Assembly: GCA_902706235.1 (NCBI GenBank)
Contig: CACSJR010000020.1
Location: 40,381-104,380 of the forward strand
DNA: 64,000 nucleotides
Reading direction: 5' to 3'
From: Citrobacter sp. 18056
GTDB taxonomy: Bacteria > Pseudomonadota > Gammaproteobacteria > Enterobacterales > Enterobacteriaceae
This document shows positions 21,586 to 31,864 of the stretch, piece after piece; the stretch's first letter is position 1; each line of letters opens with the position of its first letter. The notes below the pieces were generated by a model. It had not been told where the DNA came from. It searched no databases and saw nothing but the letters and a program-made list of their open reading frames with translations. Both the position numbers and the translations under genes were made by a program.

Positions 21586-22983
21586 ATGAAAAAAGAGCGA
21601 TTACATACAGCAATTAACGATGCAGAGCTTTGCCTGCATCGTCTGGCCAAACTGATGCCCGGTTTGTCCGCACATCGCACGTTGACCGATGTCTTGCAGC
21701 TCATTCATGAGGTGTTTGACGCGCGTCTTTCCTGGATAATGCTGGAAAGCGAGGACGTGCAGCATATAGAAGTGCTGGGCGACTCGCTGTATGCCGAGGA
21801 AAGCGCCCGACACTTACTGGCGGCGTTGCGCCTGCAGCAGGCCCCCTGGCGAGTGAAGTGTTGGCATCGTAACGTGGGTCGGTTGCTTTACCCTGATGCG
21901 CATCCGCTGGCGCAGGAATTACAGTGCGGCGTGCTATGCCGAATATTCCCCGTACAGGAAGATGCTCGCGCTTTTATTTTCATCGCGTTCGACCAGCCTC
22001 TATTAGCACCAGGGGTATTACGCAGCGTAGCGCTGATAATCGCAGAAAAACTACATGACGCGATGACCGAATTAATAACCCGCGAGCGCACCGCCGTTGA
22101 ATTGAAAAATATCGTTAATCAATATCGAATTCTTTTCGATCGGGCGCCGGTATTAATGAATTCCTTTGATAAACATAATCGCTGCATATTATGGAACGGA
22201 GAATGCGAACGGGTATTCGGCTGGACGCTGGAGGAAATAAATTGTCAGCCGGACCCGCTGGCGCTGTTTTATCCCGATCCTGAAGTGCGTCGCGGGGTGC
22301 GTGAGTCGGTGAACTACTCTCCTATGCTTGAGATGCATGAATGGTATCCGCACCGACGCGACGGGGAGGTGCTGGCCACGCTGTGGTCAAATATCATGTT
22401 ACCCGACGGTGAAATAATGAATATCGGGGTGGACATCACCGAGCGCAAACGTGCGGAGAATCTGCTGGCTTTTCAGGCCACTACCGACGCGCTGACCTGC
22501 TGTTATAACCGGTTGGCAATCCTCGGCCATTTACAGCAAAGCCTCGATAATTGTCATTCAGAACAAAACGATACGCACTTTGTGATGGTTATGATTGATC
22601 TCGACCACTTCAAACAAATTAACGACCGCTGGGGGCATGTGGCGGGTGATGATGCGCTGGTCTACTTCTGCCAGCGCATCCGCGAACAGTGCGAGGGTCA
22701 GACAAGGCTGGGGCGGTTAGGCGGGGAAGAGTTTCTGCTCCTGCTACCGTTTGCTGAAACCGGCGAAGCGGTTGCGTTTACCGACCGGCTGCGTGCGCAA
22801 CTGCGCTCTATGCCTTTTGCGGTTGGTGATGCCTCTGTGGTGATGTCCTTTAGCGCAGGTGTGATGGGGGTCCGTGAAAATAATACCGAACGTGCGGTGC
22901 TATTAACGCTAGTCGATAACGCACTTTATGATGCCAAACGCACCGGGCGCGGCAAAACGGTGGTGACTTCATTAACATCTTAA
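21586..22983 (+). CDS. Diguanylate cyclase with PAS domain (GGEEF)
   Basis: Predicted cytosolic enzyme that makes cyclic di-GMP from two GTP. With the ATG at 21586 it has 465 residues: an N-terminal GAF-like region (about 1-160), a PAS domain (about 175-285; FDRAPVLMNSFDKHNRCILWN, then NIGVDITERKRAENLL), and a C-terminal GGDEF domain with the active-site motif GGEEF at residues 379-383 and DHFKQINDRWGH upstream. No RxxD inhibitory site precedes the motif. An in-frame GTG at 21511 would add 25 residues; neither start has a strong ribosome site. E. coli K-12 lacks this gene between yjcB and pdeC. It is followed by the phosphodiesterase pdeC on the same strand. Confidence 0.88.
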   Translation: MKKERLHTAINDAELCLHRLAKLMPGLSAHRTLTDVLQLIHEVFDARLSWIMLESEDVQHIEVLGDSLYAEESARHLLAALRLQQAPWRVKCWHRNVGRLLYPDAHPLAQELQCGVLCRIFPVQEDARAFIFIAFDQPLLAPGVLRSVALIIAEKLHDAMTELITRERTAVELKNIVNQYRILFDRAPVLMNSFDKHNRCILWNGECERVFGWTLEEINCQPDPLALFYPDPEVRRGVRESVNYSPMLEMHEWYPHRRDGEVLATLWSNIMLPDGEIMNIGVDITERKRAENLLAFQATTDALTCCYNRLAILGHLQQSLDNCHSEQNDTHFVMVMIDLDHFKQINDRWGHVAGDDALVYFCQRIREQCEGQTRLGRLGGEEFLLLLPFAETGEAVAFTDRLRAQLRSMPFAVGDASVVMSFSAGVMGVRENNTERAVLLTLVDNALYDAKRTGRGKTVVTSLTS

Positions 22984-23285
22984 TCTTACAACAGGCGGCA
23001 GTTTTTATGTCGCCTGCTATTGTTATTAGATTTTACTTACTTTCATTGTGTTGGCCTTTTAAACAACAATATCACCGGTCGCTTAATAAATGGTGGACTT
23101 AATAAAAACGTTGGCACAACTTTTAGTTTGCCTTACGGACAAATATTATCGTCATAACCCAATATTCGATTTTTGAGGTCAAAAGACGGTTGCTAACGTT
23201 GAATGATTCATGCAACGTTATCACCTGTCAGAAAGCGTCCAGCCTGAGTATCAGGCACATTAAATGCAGGGATATCAGGCTGAAT
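22984..23285. other. Intergenic region diguanylate cyclase / pdeC
   Basis: About 300 bases. A 9-bp stem (CAGGCGGCA / TGTCGCCTG, 22992-23016) just after the cyclase stop may act as a weak terminator, as only a loose T-rich stretch follows. The remainder is AT-rich and presumably holds the pdeC promoter; no gene is seen. Confidence 0.55.
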
Positions 23286-24884
23286 ATGAATCAGAGTGCG
23301 CGAAGCAACGTGCAGAGGGGCTTGGAGGTGATCATCGTCGTGCTCTTGCCGATGATGCTTGCGCTTTGGTTTTCGCAGTTCAGAGCCGAGTCTCAAACCC
23401 ACAGCCAGCTTACTACATTCGCCCATATCGCCCTGAATAAAACAGAACAGGTTATTCGCCAGGCCGATCTTGCCAGAGATGCCGCCGAACATTACACCGG
23501 CACGCTTTGCTCGCCAGAACATCAGAAGCAGATGTTAAATATTGTTCGCGGGCGGCTGTACGTTGAAGATTTAATTTACGCTCAGGGCGATCAGTTTGTC
23601 TGCTCCACGTCGGTGCATCCGGGTAAAGCCTGGTTGATGCCAGAGCCTAATTACCGCCGCAAGCCTGATATTTCTATTTATTATTATCGCGATACCCCGT
23701 TTTATCCCGGCTATAGCATGACGTATATGCAGCGTGGGAATTATGTCGCGGTGATTAACCCGCTATCCTATGGTGAAATCGTGTCGGACGATGGCAGCCT
23801 CGCGTTTGGCGCTTACGACACTAAAACCAATACCTTCTTTTCGGTTAGCGAAAATGCCAGTCTGAATACATTAAAACCACTTATCCGTGACAGCGCATCT
23901 GCGTTTCAACACGATGGGCGTTTTTATACTATCGCGCTTTCTGAACGTCGGCCGATTGCCATTATTATTTCGTCATCGGATGTGCGTTATGTCCAAAACT
24001 TCCGCCATCAGGCGATGCTGACCCTGCCGCTCGGATTCATTTGCAGCATGCTTATCCTGATAGTCTGGGCCCGCAGCCGTCAGCGATTTAATTCGCCGAA
24101 GCGCTTATTGCAACGGGCATTGAATAAGCAGCAGCTGCGTCTGCACTATCAGCCGATTATTGATATCAAAAATAATCAATGCGTTGGAGCCGAAGCGCTG
24201 CTGCGCTGGCCGGGATTTGACGGCCCGGTGATGAGCCCGACTGAATTTATTCCGTTGGCGGAAAAAGAGGGTTTAATTGAGCAGGTGACGGATTACGTCG
24301 TGGAATCGGTGTTTACCGATTTAGGTGATTTTCTACAGCGCCACCCGCAGCTGTATGTCTCCATTAACCTGTCGGCGTCTGATTTCCACTCTTCACGTCT
24401 GATTGGGATGATTTCTGACAAAGCCCAACAATATCGGGTTCGGGCCCAGCAAATCAAAATTGAGGTGACGGAACGTGGGTTTATTGACGTACCCAAAACG
24501 ACACCGGTTATACAGGCGTTTCGTCAGGCGGGCTATGAAGTGGCTATCGATGATTTCGGCACTGGCTACTCCAACCTGCACAACCTCTATTCGCTGAACG
24601 TCGATATCCTGAAAATCGATAAATCGTTCGTCGACACGCTCACCACCAACAGCACCAGCCATTTGATTGCAGAACACATCATTGAAATGGCGCAAAGCCT
24701 GCGGCTGAAGATCATCGCGGAAGGCGTCGAAACCGCCGAGCAGGTCAGCTGGCTTCTTAAGCGTGGGGTACAGTTCTGTCAGGGCTGGCATTTTGCGAAA
24801 GCCATGCCGCCGCACGAGTTTGTTGAATGGCAGCAGGGCTCAACGCAGTGGGCGAGCCATCAGGTAGCTCACGCCGAGATTTGA
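23286..24884 (+). CDS. pdeC: Cyclic di-GMP phosphodiesterase with periplasmic CSS domain
   Basis: Inner-membrane enzyme (YjcC) that hydrolyses c-di-GMP, raising motility and lowering matrix production. With the start at 23286 (MNQSARSN) it has 532 residues, close to 528 in E. coli. A first membrane helix (about 12-31) and a second (about 235-255) enclose a periplasmic domain with two cysteines, TGTLCSPEH and the CSS-type motif, here CST in FVCSTS. The C-terminal EAL domain carries [19 protein letters not shown] and AEGVET. The frame is open to 23190 but the similarity begins here. The last 16 bases overlap the end of soxS on the other strand. Confidence 0.94.
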   Translation: MNQSARSNVQRGLEVIIVVLLPMMLALWFSQFRAESQTHSQLTTFAHIALNKTEQVIRQADLARDAAEHYTGTLCSPEHQKQMLNIVRGRLYVEDLIYAQGDQFVCSTSVHPGKAWLMPEPNYRRKPDISIYYYRDTPFYPGYSMTYMQRGNYVAVINPLSYGEIVSDDGSLAFGAYDTKTNTFFSVSENASLNTLKPLIRDSASAFQHDGRFYTIALSERRPIAIIISSSDVRYVQNFRHQAMLTLPLGFICSMLILIVWARSRQRFNSPKRLLQRALNKQQLRLHYQPIIDIKNNQCVGAEALLRWPGFDGPVMSPTEFIPLAEKEGLIEQVTDYVVESVFTDLGDFLQRHPQLYVSINLSASDFHSSRLIGMISDKAQQYRVRAQQIKIEVTERGFIDVPKTTPVIQAFRQAGYEVAIDDFGTGYSNLHNLYSLNVDILKIDKSFVDTLTTNSTSHLIAEHIIEMAQSLRLKIIAEGVETAEQVSWLLKRGVQFCQGWHFAKAMPPHEFVEWQQGSTQWASHQVAHAEI

Positions 24885-25198
24885 TGGCGGTAGTCGCTCG
24901 GCGTGCGGTCGAACTCCCGGCGAAAGACGCGCGAAAAGGTCTGCTGCGACACGTAACCCAAATCCATCGCAATATCAAAAATCGGACGCTGCGTAGTGCG
25001 CAGTGCTTCTGCCGCCATTAGCAACCGCCGCTGGCGAATGTATTCACCCAACGTCTGGTGCATCACCGCGCGGAACATCCGCTGCAAATACCATTTTGAA
25101 TAACCCGATTTTCTGGCGACCACGTCAATGTTAAGTGGTTGATCAATATGTTCATCAATCCATTCAATCAGCGTTTCTATGATGTCGTGATGGGACAT
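24869..25198 (-). CDS. soxS: Superoxide response AraC-type activator SoxS
   Basis: Small DNA-binding activator of the oxidative-stress and drug-resistance regulon (sodA, zwf, micF, acrAB and others). The 109 residues are a bare AraC-type domain with two helix-turn-helix motifs ([20 protein letters not shown] and [20 protein letters not shown]). The start at 25198 (MSHHDII) is chosen over an open-frame extension to 25261, which would overlap the promoter. It has two more C-terminal residues than in E. coli (QISA ending). It is divergent from soxR across a SoxR operator. Confidence 0.97.
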   Translation of the reverse strand: MSHHDIIETLIEWIDEHIDQPLNIDVVARKSGYSKWYLQRMFRAVMHQTLGEYIRQRRLLMAAEALRTTQRPIFDIAMDLGYVSQQTFSRVFRREFDRTPSDYRHQISA

Positions 25199-25255
25199 AA
25201 ATAGCCTCTCTTTCACAATTTCGGTTCGTCGATTTGTCTGCGGGCGAGTATAATT

Positions 25256-25273
25256 CCTCAAGTTAACTTGAGG
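25256..25273. promoter_or_regulatory. SoxR operator within the soxS promoter
   Basis: CCTCAAGTTAACTTGAGG is an 18-base perfect palindrome, the known SoxR binding site. On the minus strand it lies between a TTTACC -35 element and the TATACT -10, the long spacer that oxidised SoxR corrects to open soxS. It also overlaps the soxR promoter region. Confidence 0.96.
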
Positions 25274-25284
25274 TAAAGTGCTTT

Positions 25285-25755
25285 ATGGAAAAGAAATCTC
25301 CCCGCATTAAAACGCTGCTGACGCCGGGCGAAGTGGCAAGGCGTAGTGGCGTCGCCGTATCGGCGCTGCATTTCTATGAAAGCAAAGGATTAATAGAGAG
25401 TACCCGCAACGATGGCAACCAGCGTCGATATCGTCGTGATGTGCTGCGCTATGTGGCGATTATCAAGATTGCCCAGCGAATAGGCATTCCGCTCGCGACC
25501 ATCAGCGACGCGCTAGGTGTGCTGCCGGAAGGGCACAACCTGAGCCCAAAGGCGTGGAAACAGCTTTCATCACAGTGGCGTGAAGAGCTGGACAGTCGCA
25601 TCCACACGCTGGTGGCATTGCGCGATCAGCTTGATGGTTGTATCGGTTGCGGTTGCCTGTCGCATCGTGACTGCCCGCTGCGTAACCCGGGCGATATGCT
25701 CGGCGAGAAGGGGCCTGGTGCTCACTTCCCCGACGATAACGACTCGAAAAACTAA
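25285..25755 (+). CDS. soxR: Redox-sensing MerR-type regulator SoxR
   Basis: Dimeric [2Fe-2S] sensor that, when oxidised by redox-cycling compounds, activates soxS. The 156 residues have an N-terminal MerR winged helix ([25 protein letters not shown]), a dimerisation helix, and the iron-sulphur cysteines in [12 protein letters not shown] near residue 119-130. The C-terminal tail is acidic (FPDDNDSKN). It starts 11 bases after the SoxR palindrome and its stop lies in the left arm of its own terminator. Confidence 0.98.
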   Translation: MEKKSPRIKTLLTPGEVARRSGVAVSALHFYESKGLIESTRNDGNQRRYRRDVLRYVAIIKIAQRIGIPLATISDALGVLPEGHNLSPKAWKQLSSQWREELDSRIHTLVALRDQLDGCIGCGCLSHRDCPLRNPGDMLGEKGPGAHFPDDNDSKN

Positions 25756-25779
25756 AGCGCCACAATTGGGCGCTTTAGT
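25751..25779 (+). terminator. Terminator after soxR
   Basis: ACTAAAGCGCC pairs with GGCGCTTTAGT (11 bp) around a 7-base loop, followed by TGTTTTCC. The stop codon TAA of soxR is inside the left arm. Confidence 0.85.
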
Positions 25780-26013
25780 TGTTTTCCGGTCTTTGTCTTT
25801 CTCTCTATCCCGTTGGTTCTCAGGAGGGTTTCCCCCGACATCAGCACGCCTCAGTCGATCAAAAGTGGTTGGAGGTTCCGGTTTGTACTGACACTTTAAT
25901 TGTACGTCGCAACCCGACTTTTGCCACCGCCATTGGCGGTTATTTCGCCGAAATTTTTCCCGTCTTTCGCCACAGTTCCTATAGTTATTTTGAACAACTC
26001 ACAGGAGACCGCC

Positions 26014-26682
26014 ATGCTGACGGTGCATCATCTTAATCTGTCGCGCTCCCAGCGCGTGCTTTGGGCCTTAGAAGAACTGGAATTGCCCTACCAGATAGTG
26101 CGCTACCAGCGCGAGCCGACGATGCTGGCGCCTGAGGCGTTGAAAAAAGTGCATCCACTGGGTAAATCTCCGGTGCTGGAGGATGACGGACTGATCCTCG
26201 CCGAGTCGGGCGCAATTCTGGAATATTTACAGGAGACGCACGATCCCGGACAAACGCTAAAACCCCTGAACCCGCAGGACCGCATTCAGTACCGTTTCTG
26301 GCTGCATTACGCCGAAGGCTCGCTGATGCCGTTCCTGTTAATGAAACTGGTGTTTGCTAACCTCGGTAAACCGCCGGTGCCAGTGGGTCTGCGAACAGTG
26401 GGAAAACTGCTGGGGCAGGGTGTACAAAGGGGATATCTCAATAAACAGCTGGCGACTCATGCGGCGTTTATTGAAGCGCACCTGGCGCAAAACATGTGGT
26501 TTGCCGGAGAGCAGCTCAGTATGGCGGATATTCAGATGAGCTATCCGGCGATGGCATTACTGGCGCGTGGAGAACAGGGCGCACTGCCGAATCTGACAGC
26601 GTGGACAAAACGCGTTGAAAACCGTCCCGCCTGGCAGAGAGCAATTCAACAGGGCGGCCCACTCGATTTTCCCGGCAGCTGA
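26014..26682 (+). CDS. Glutathione S-transferase family protein
   Basis: A 222-residue cytosolic GST-like protein. The N-terminal thioredoxin-fold domain (1-80) begins MLTVHHLNLSRSQRVLWALEELELPY, with HPLGKSPVLEDDG and the glutathione-binding ES pair in LILAESGAILEYL; the C-terminal helical domain follows (about 90-210; FAGEQLSMADIQMSYP). ATG at 26014 has CAGGAGA eight bases ahead and fits the fold; the frame is open 114 bases upstream without support. Substrate is unknown. It lies between soxR and ghxP, where E. coli has no such gene; closeness to soxRS is suggestive but no SoxS box was identified. Confidence 0.9.
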   Translation: MLTVHHLNLSRSQRVLWALEELELPYQIVRYQREPTMLAPEALKKVHPLGKSPVLEDDGLILAESGAILEYLQETHDPGQTLKPLNPQDRIQYRFWLHYAEGSLMPFLLMKLVFANLGKPPVPVGLRTVGKLLGQGVQRGYLNKQLATHAAFIEAHLAQNMWFAGEQLSMADIQMSYPAMALLARGEQGALPNLTAWTKRVENRPAWQRAIQQGGPLDFPGS

Positions 26683-26757
26683 TTCATCATCACAAAAACC
26701 GATGACCCGGCGAAATGAAAACAAACGTTCGCAAAAATGTTAGCAGATTGCGCATGG

Positions 26758-26773
26758 ACGATATCGTTTGCGC
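26758..26773. promoter_or_regulatory. Candidate PurR operator of ghxP
   Basis: ACGATATCGTTTGCGC agrees with the PurR consensus read in this direction (ACGAAAACGTTTGCGT) at 13 of 16 positions. The purine transporter ghxP is expected to be PurR controlled, but the site is 447 bases from its start, so a role is uncertain. Confidence 0.5.
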
Positions 26774-26883
26774 ACACGTTGTCTATTTCTTCGCCGTCAT
26801 AAGGGAAATTTAGCGAAATGGCATAAACATCAGTTGAAAAGGGCAGTATAAAAGCCAGATAATCGTTTGCCTTTTTTGACCGA

Positions 26884-26991
<108 letters not shown>

Positions 26992-27220
26992 ATGTGGCAA
27001 AAATCTGTTCCGCCGTGAAGGTCAGGAGCAGGTCACATTGCATACCGTTTTTGTTTGCGTGAAGCTAATCGTTTGCTTTTTTTGCGACCCCCCTTAGTCG
27101 CGATATCGCACAGGGAAAAGTACATGGCATCTTAATGATGTTGTGTATAACGCTTAGCTGGCAGTGGATTGTCCATCACGCGGACGGACGAATGATAAAA
27201 ATTCTCAGGGGATGTTTTCT

Positions 27221-28567
27221 ATGTCTACGCCTTCAGCGCGTACCGGCGGTTTGGACGCCTGGTTCAAAATTTCAGCTCGTGGCAGCACCGTACGTCAGGA
27301 GATCCTTGCTGGTTTAACCACCTTCCTGGCAATGGTGTACTCCGTTATCGTCGTACCGGGCATGCTCGGTAAAGCGGGCTTCCCACCGGCGGCCGTCTTC
27401 GTAGCGACCTGTCTGGTGGCGGGTGTCGGTTCTCTGGTCATGGGCCTGTGGGCAAACTTGCCGCTGGCGATTGGCTGCGCCATCTCGCTGACCGCGTTTA
27501 CCGCCTTTAGCCTGGTACTGGGCCAGCACATCAGCATTCCTGTGGCGCTGGGTGCGGTGTTCCTGATGGGTGTACTGTTCACCATCATCTCCGCCACCGG
27601 TATCCGTAGCTGGATCCTGCGCAATCTGCCGCAGGGCGTTGCGCACGGCACCGGTATCGGTATCGGTCTGTTCCTGCTGCTGATCGCGGCGAACGGCGTG
27701 GGTCTGGTTATTAAAAACCCGCTGGACGGCCTGCCCGTCACGCTCGGTCACTTCGCCAGCTTCCCGGTTATCATGACGCTGATTGGTCTGGCGGCAATTA
27801 TCGGTCTGGAAAAATTAAAGGTGCCGGGGGGGATTCTGCTGACCATCATCGGGGTCTCCATCGTTGGCCTGATTTTCGATCCGAGCGTGCATTTCTCCGG
27901 CATTTTCGCCATGCCTTCCCTGAGCGATGAACACGGCAGCTCGCTGATTGGCAGTCTCGACATCATGGGCGCGCTGAATCCGGTGGTCCTGCCAAGCGTT
28001 CTGGCGCTGGTGATGACCGCGGTATTTGATGCCACCGGGACTATCCGTGCTGTTGCCGGTCAGGCAAACCTGCTCGATAAAGACGGACAAATCATTAATG
28101 GCGGCAAAGCGCTGACCACTGACTCCCTGAGCAGCGTGTTCTCAAGCCTTGTGGGCGCAGCCCCTGCGGCGGTGTACATCGAGTCCGCTGCCGGTACGGC
28201 CGCGGGCGGTAAAACAGGCCTGACGGCAATCACTGTTGGTGTGCTGTTCCTGCTGATCCTGTTCCTGTCCCCGCTTTCTTATCTGGTTCCGGCCTACGCG
28301 ACTGCGCCAGCGCTGATGTACGTGGGCTTGCTGATGCTGAGTAACGTCGCGAAAATCGACTTCGGTGATTTCGTCGATGCGATGGCGGGACTGATCACCG
28401 CAGTACTCATCGTCCTGACCTGTAACATCGTGACCGGTATCATGATCGGTTTCGCCACCCTGGTGATTGGCCGTATCGTTTCTGGCGAATGGCGTAAGCT
28501 GAACCTCGGCACCGTGATTATTGCCATCGCACTGGTTGCCTTCTACGCGGGCGGCTGGGCTATCTGA
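27221..28567 (+). CDS. ghxP: Guanine/hypoxanthine transporter GhxP
   Basis: High-affinity proton-symport permease (formerly YjcD) of the NCS2 family, AzgA-like branch, that imports guanine and hypoxanthine. The 448 residues are nearly identical in plan to E. coli: about fourteen membrane helices, the [15 protein letters not shown] block and the substrate motif [14 protein letters not shown]. The ATG at 27221 ([10 protein letters not shown]) is favoured, with AGGGGA ahead; the frame is open 57 bases upstream. It is followed by its own terminator. Confidence 0.97.
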   Translation: MSTPSARTGGLDAWFKISARGSTVRQEILAGLTTFLAMVYSVIVVPGMLGKAGFPPAAVFVATCLVAGVGSLVMGLWANLPLAIGCAISLTAFTAFSLVLGQHISIPVALGAVFLMGVLFTIISATGIRSWILRNLPQGVAHGTGIGIGLFLLLIAANGVGLVIKNPLDGLPVTLGHFASFPVIMTLIGLAAIIGLEKLKVPGGILLTIIGVSIVGLIFDPSVHFSGIFAMPSLSDEHGSSLIGSLDIMGALNPVVLPSVLALVMTAVFDATGTIRAVAGQANLLDKDGQIINGGKALTTDSLSSVFSSLVGAAPAAVYIESAAGTAAGGKTGLTAITVGVLFLLILFLSPLSYLVPAYATAPALMYVGLLMLSNVAKIDFGDFVDAMAGLITAVLIVLTCNIVTGIMIGFATLVIGRIVSGEWRKLNLGTVIIAIALVAFYAGGWAI

Positions 28568-28583
28568 GTCCTGCTCAATGCGC

Positions 28584-28617
28584 AAAAAGGGCGACCATGG
28601 GTCGCCCTTTTTGTTTT
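28584..28617 (+). terminator. Terminator after ghxP
   Basis: AAAAAGGGCGACC and GGTCGCCCTTTTT form a 13-bp stem with loop ATG, followed by GTTTTT. Confidence 0.95.
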
Positions 28618-28706
28618 TAGGGCACATCCTGTTGTTCTTTGCGATAAGCTGAAGGGCGTATTATCAGAAGTTGCACCAGATTTAAGACATCGCAAACAGG
28701 GAAAGC

Positions 28707-30353
28707 ATGGAAATTTTCTTCACGATACTGATCATGACCCTTGTGGTCTCCCTTTCCGGAGTCGTTACCCGCGTACTCCCCTTCCAGGTCCCACTGCCAT
28801 TGATGCAAATAGGCATCGGCGCACTGCTGGCATGGCCGACGTTTGGACTGCATGTTGAATTCGACCCGGAACTGTTCCTCGTTCTGTTTATCCCGCCACT
28901 GCTGTTTTCTGACGGCTGGAAGACCCCCACACGCGAATTTATAGAACACGGGCGAGAGATCTTTGGTCTTGCTCTGGCTTTAGTGCTGGTGACGGTTATC
29001 GGCATTGGCTTCCTGATTTACTGGGTGGTGCCCGGTATTCCGCTGATCCCGGCGTTCGCACTGGCGGCAGTGTTGTCACCGACTGATGCGGTCGCCTTGT
29101 CTGGCATCGTCGGCGAAGGGCGTATTCCGAAAAAAATCATGGGCATTTTGCAGGGCGAAGCGCTGATGAACGATGCGTCTGGCCTGGTGTCGTTAAAATT
29201 TGCCGTCGCCGTGGTGATGGGCACAATGGTGTTCACTGTCGGCGGTGCAGCGTTTGAGTTCGTCAAAGTCGCTACCGGCGGCATCCTGGCCGGGTTTGTT
29301 GTCAGTTGGTCATACGGGCGTTCACTGCGCTTCCTCAGCCGTTGGGGCGGGGATGAACCGGCTACGCAGATTGTGCTGCTGTTCCTGCTGCCGTTCGCCT
29401 CTTACCTGATTGCTGAACACATTGGTGTCTCGGGCATTCTGGCCGCAGTGGCTGCCGGGATGACCATCACCCGTTCCGGCGTGATGCGTACTGCGCCGCT
29501 GGCGATGCGCCTGCGTGCCAACAGTACCTGGGCAATGCTGGAGTTCGTGTTTAATGGCATGGTATTCCTGCTGTTAGGCCTGCAATTGCCGGGCATTCTC
29601 GAAACGTCGCTGGTGGCGGCAGAAGCTGATCCGAACGTCGAAACCTGGATGCTGTTTGCCGATATCATACTGATTTACGCGGCGCTGATGCTGGTACGCT
29701 TTGGCTGGCTGTGGACCATGCAGCGTTTCAGCCAGCGCTGGCTGAAGAAGAAACCGATGGAGTTTGGTAGCTGGAGCATACGCGAGCTGCTGATCGCCTC
29801 TTTTGCCGGTGTGCGCGGGGCGATTACGCTGGCGGGTGTGCTGTCTATTCCGCTGCTGCTGCCGGACGGCAGCGTTTTCCCGGCGCGCTATGAGCTGGTG
29901 TTCCTTTCGGCGGGGGTGATTTTGTTTTCCCTGTTTGTCGGCGTGGTGATGCTGCCGGTGCTGTTGCAGCACATCGAGGTGGCGGATCATTCACAGCAGC
30001 ATAAAGAGGAGCGGCTGGCGCGTGCCGCAACGGCGGACGTGGCGATTGTCGCGATTCAGAAAATGGAAGAACGTCTGGCGCAGGACACCAAAGAGAACAT
30101 CGACAACCAACTGCTCACCGAGGTGAGTTCGCGGGTCATTGGTAACCTGCGTCGCCGCGCGGATGGCCGTAACGATGTGGAAACATCAATGCTGGAAGAG
30201 AGCCTCGAACGCCGCTTTCGTCTTGCGGCCCTGCGCTCCGAGCGCGGTGAGCTTTACCATCTGCGCGCCACTCGACAAATCAGTAATGAAACACTGCAAA
30301 AGCTCCTGCACGATCTCGATTTGCTGGAAGCGCTGCTGATAGAAGACCAGTAA
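28707..30353 (+). CDS. yjcE: Na+/H+ antiporter YjcE (CPA1 family)
   Basis: Inner-membrane cation:proton antiporter of the NhaP/CPA1 family. The 548 residues match E. coli YjcE (549). About twelve membrane helices fill residues 1-415, with the ion-binding region LSPTDAVALSGI and GEALMNDASGLV; a long charged cytosolic tail (about 416-548, rich in Glu, Arg and Leu, probably coiled) follows. The physiological ion is not certain even in E. coli. It lies 139 bases after ghxP on the same strand, past a terminator. Confidence 0.95.
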   Translation: MEIFFTILIMTLVVSLSGVVTRVLPFQVPLPLMQIGIGALLAWPTFGLHVEFDPELFLVLFIPPLLFSDGWKTPTREFIEHGREIFGLALALVLVTVIGIGFLIYWVVPGIPLIPAFALAAVLSPTDAVALSGIVGEGRIPKKIMGILQGEALMNDASGLVSLKFAVAVVMGTMVFTVGGAAFEFVKVATGGILAGFVVSWSYGRSLRFLSRWGGDEPATQIVLLFLLPFASYLIAEHIGVSGILAAVAAGMTITRSGVMRTAPLAMRLRANSTWAMLEFVFNGMVFLLLGLQLPGILETSLVAAEADPNVETWMLFADIILIYAALMLVRFGWLWTMQRFSQRWLKKKPMEFGSWSIRELLIASFAGVRGAITLAGVLSIPLLLPDGSVFPARYELVFLSAGVILFSLFVGVVMLPVLLQHIEVADHSQQHKEERLARAATADVAIVAIQKMEERLAQDTKENIDNQLLTEVSSRVIGNLRRRADGRNDVETSMLEESLERRFRLAALRSERGELYHLRATRQISNETLQKLLHDLDLLEALLIEDQ

Positions 30354-30361
30354 TCTCGCCC

Positions 30362-30387
30362 AAAAAAAGCCGCCTGAATGGCGGCTT
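30362..30387 (-). terminator. Terminator after murP (also near yjcE end)
   Basis: AAGCCGCC / GGCGGCTT with a 5-base loop; seven A on the left become a T run on the minus strand, so it ends the murQ-murP transcript. It sits between convergent yjcE and murP. Confidence 0.88.
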
Positions 30388-30410
30388 AAAGGGGGGAGTA
30401 TTGCCGCCCG

Positions 30411-31862
30411 TTATTGCAGGTCGACGTTTTTACTGCCAAAGAACCAGGTCAGGACAAAACCTGCCAGATATGAAATCAAAATGCCCGCCACGTATACCGC
30501 CATCCCGGCGAAAATACCTTGCGCAGACGTCATCAACGGAATCGACACCAGGCCAGACGGGCCGAAGACGGTGTTCAGACCCACCGGCAGCCCCAGCCAC
30601 GAAATGAGGCCGATGAAGAAGCCGCCCACCGCGCCGCCGAGACAGGCCGTCACGAACGGTTTCAGGCGCGGCAGCGTCACGCCGTAAATCAACGGTTCGC
30701 CAATCCCCAACAGGCCAGGGAAGATGGCGCCTTTAATTTGGGTGCGTAACAGCGAGCCATGTTTGGCGCGGAAGTACAGCGCCAGTGAGGCACCAACCTG
30801 TCCGGCACCGGCCATCGCCAGAATCGGGAACAGGGAGTTGAAGCCCTGAGCGTCCATCAGCGCGAAATACACCGGCACAAAGCCCTGATGAATGCCGAAC
30901 ACAACGGCTATCAGGAACAGACCGGCCAACAGTGCCGTGCCAAACGGGTTGCCATTCAGGTGCAGGAACAACCACGACATGCCTTTAAACAACTCGCCGC
31001 CAATCGGCATAATCACCGTGAAAGTGATGGCCCCGGTAATGAGCAGCGTAATGGCTGACGTCAGGATCATATCCAGTGAATCATGAATAAAGCGTCGCAC
31101 CTGGCGCTCAATCCACGCCCCGAGAATACAGGCCAGCAGCACGCCAATAATGTTGCCGCGTGGGTCGATGACCAGCCCGAAAAAGTCCGACATGCCCGCG
31201 TAATAGCCGACTTTACCTTCCGGCACGTAGCGCAGAATAAACAGCGAGGCGATGATCGCGCCGTTCACACCCGAGCCGCCAAAGGCTTTTTGGGTGTTGA
31301 AGCCGATAAGAATGCTGAGGAAAGTGAACAGGCCGATGCTGAACACCTTCATATAGGCGATCATGTCCACGAGCCAGGTTGCCGGTGACGCGCTGTCGGT
31401 AATGAAAATTTGCTGCAACAGCGTCGCGATACCGAGCAACAGGCCCGCCGCGATAAAGCCCGGGATCAGCGGTGTAAAGATGGTGGCAAACTTGGTTAAA
31501 AAGTTATGCACCGCGCTGTTCTGCTTGCCTTTCATCTTCGCTTTATTCTGGCTGGCCTGAGATTTCAGGTCGGCGTCTGACGCTGGTACAGCCGCTTCAG
31601 CACCTTCTGATTTCAGCAGATCATTCATCATTTCACTGGCAGTTTGCGCTTTACCCGGCCCGAGAATAATTTGCAGCTGGTCGTCGCCGTTAATCACGCC
31701 GAGGACGCCGGGCACCGCTTTGAGCTGTGCGATATCGACGTCATCCCGGTCGACCAGCGTCAGGCGCAGGCGCGTCATGCAGTTGCCACACACGCTAATG
31801 TTCGCCGGTCCTCCCGCCAGTCGCAAAAGTTGTTCGATCATCGAGCCGGTTATCTTCGCCAT
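30411..31862 (-). CDS. murP: PTS N-acetylmuramic acid EIIBC component
   Basis: Phosphotransferase permease that imports N-acetylmuramic acid as its 6-phosphate. The 483 residues include an N-terminal EIIB domain (1-90) with the phosphorylated cysteine in [10 protein letters not shown] and a C-terminal EIIC domain with about ten helices (about 120-475; [26 protein letters not shown]-like [26 protein letters not shown]). No EIIA domain is present; in E. coli EIIA-Glc (Crr) supplies it. It follows murQ by two bases, so the two form one operon. Confidence 0.96.
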   Translation of the reverse strand: MAKITGSMIEQLLRLAGGPANISVCGNCMTRLRLTLVDRDDVDIAQLKAVPGVLGVINGDDQLQIILGPGKAQTASEMMNDLLKSEGAEAAVPASDADLKSQASQNKAKMKGKQNSAVHNFLTKFATIFTPLIPGFIAAGLLLGIATLLQQIFITDSASPATWLVDMIAYMKVFSIGLFTFLSILIGFNTQKAFGGSGVNGAIIASLFILRYVPEGKVGYYAGMSDFFGLVIDPRGNIIGVLLACILGAWIERQVRRFIHDSLDMILTSAITLLITGAITFTVIMPIGGELFKGMSWLFLHLNGNPFGTALLAGLFLIAVVFGIHQGFVPVYFALMDAQGFNSLFPILAMAGAGQVGASLALYFRAKHGSLLRTQIKGAIFPGLLGIGEPLIYGVTLPRLKPFVTACLGGAVGGFFIGLISWLGLPVGLNTVFGPSGLVSIPLMTSAQGIFAGMAVYVAGILISYLAGFVLTWFFGSKNVDLQ

Positions 31863-31864
31863 AA

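Noticed and set aside
25756..26013. A small RNA (RyjA-like) downstream of soxR
   Set aside because: E. coli has such an RNA near here, but no promoter or conserved fold could be recognised by eye.
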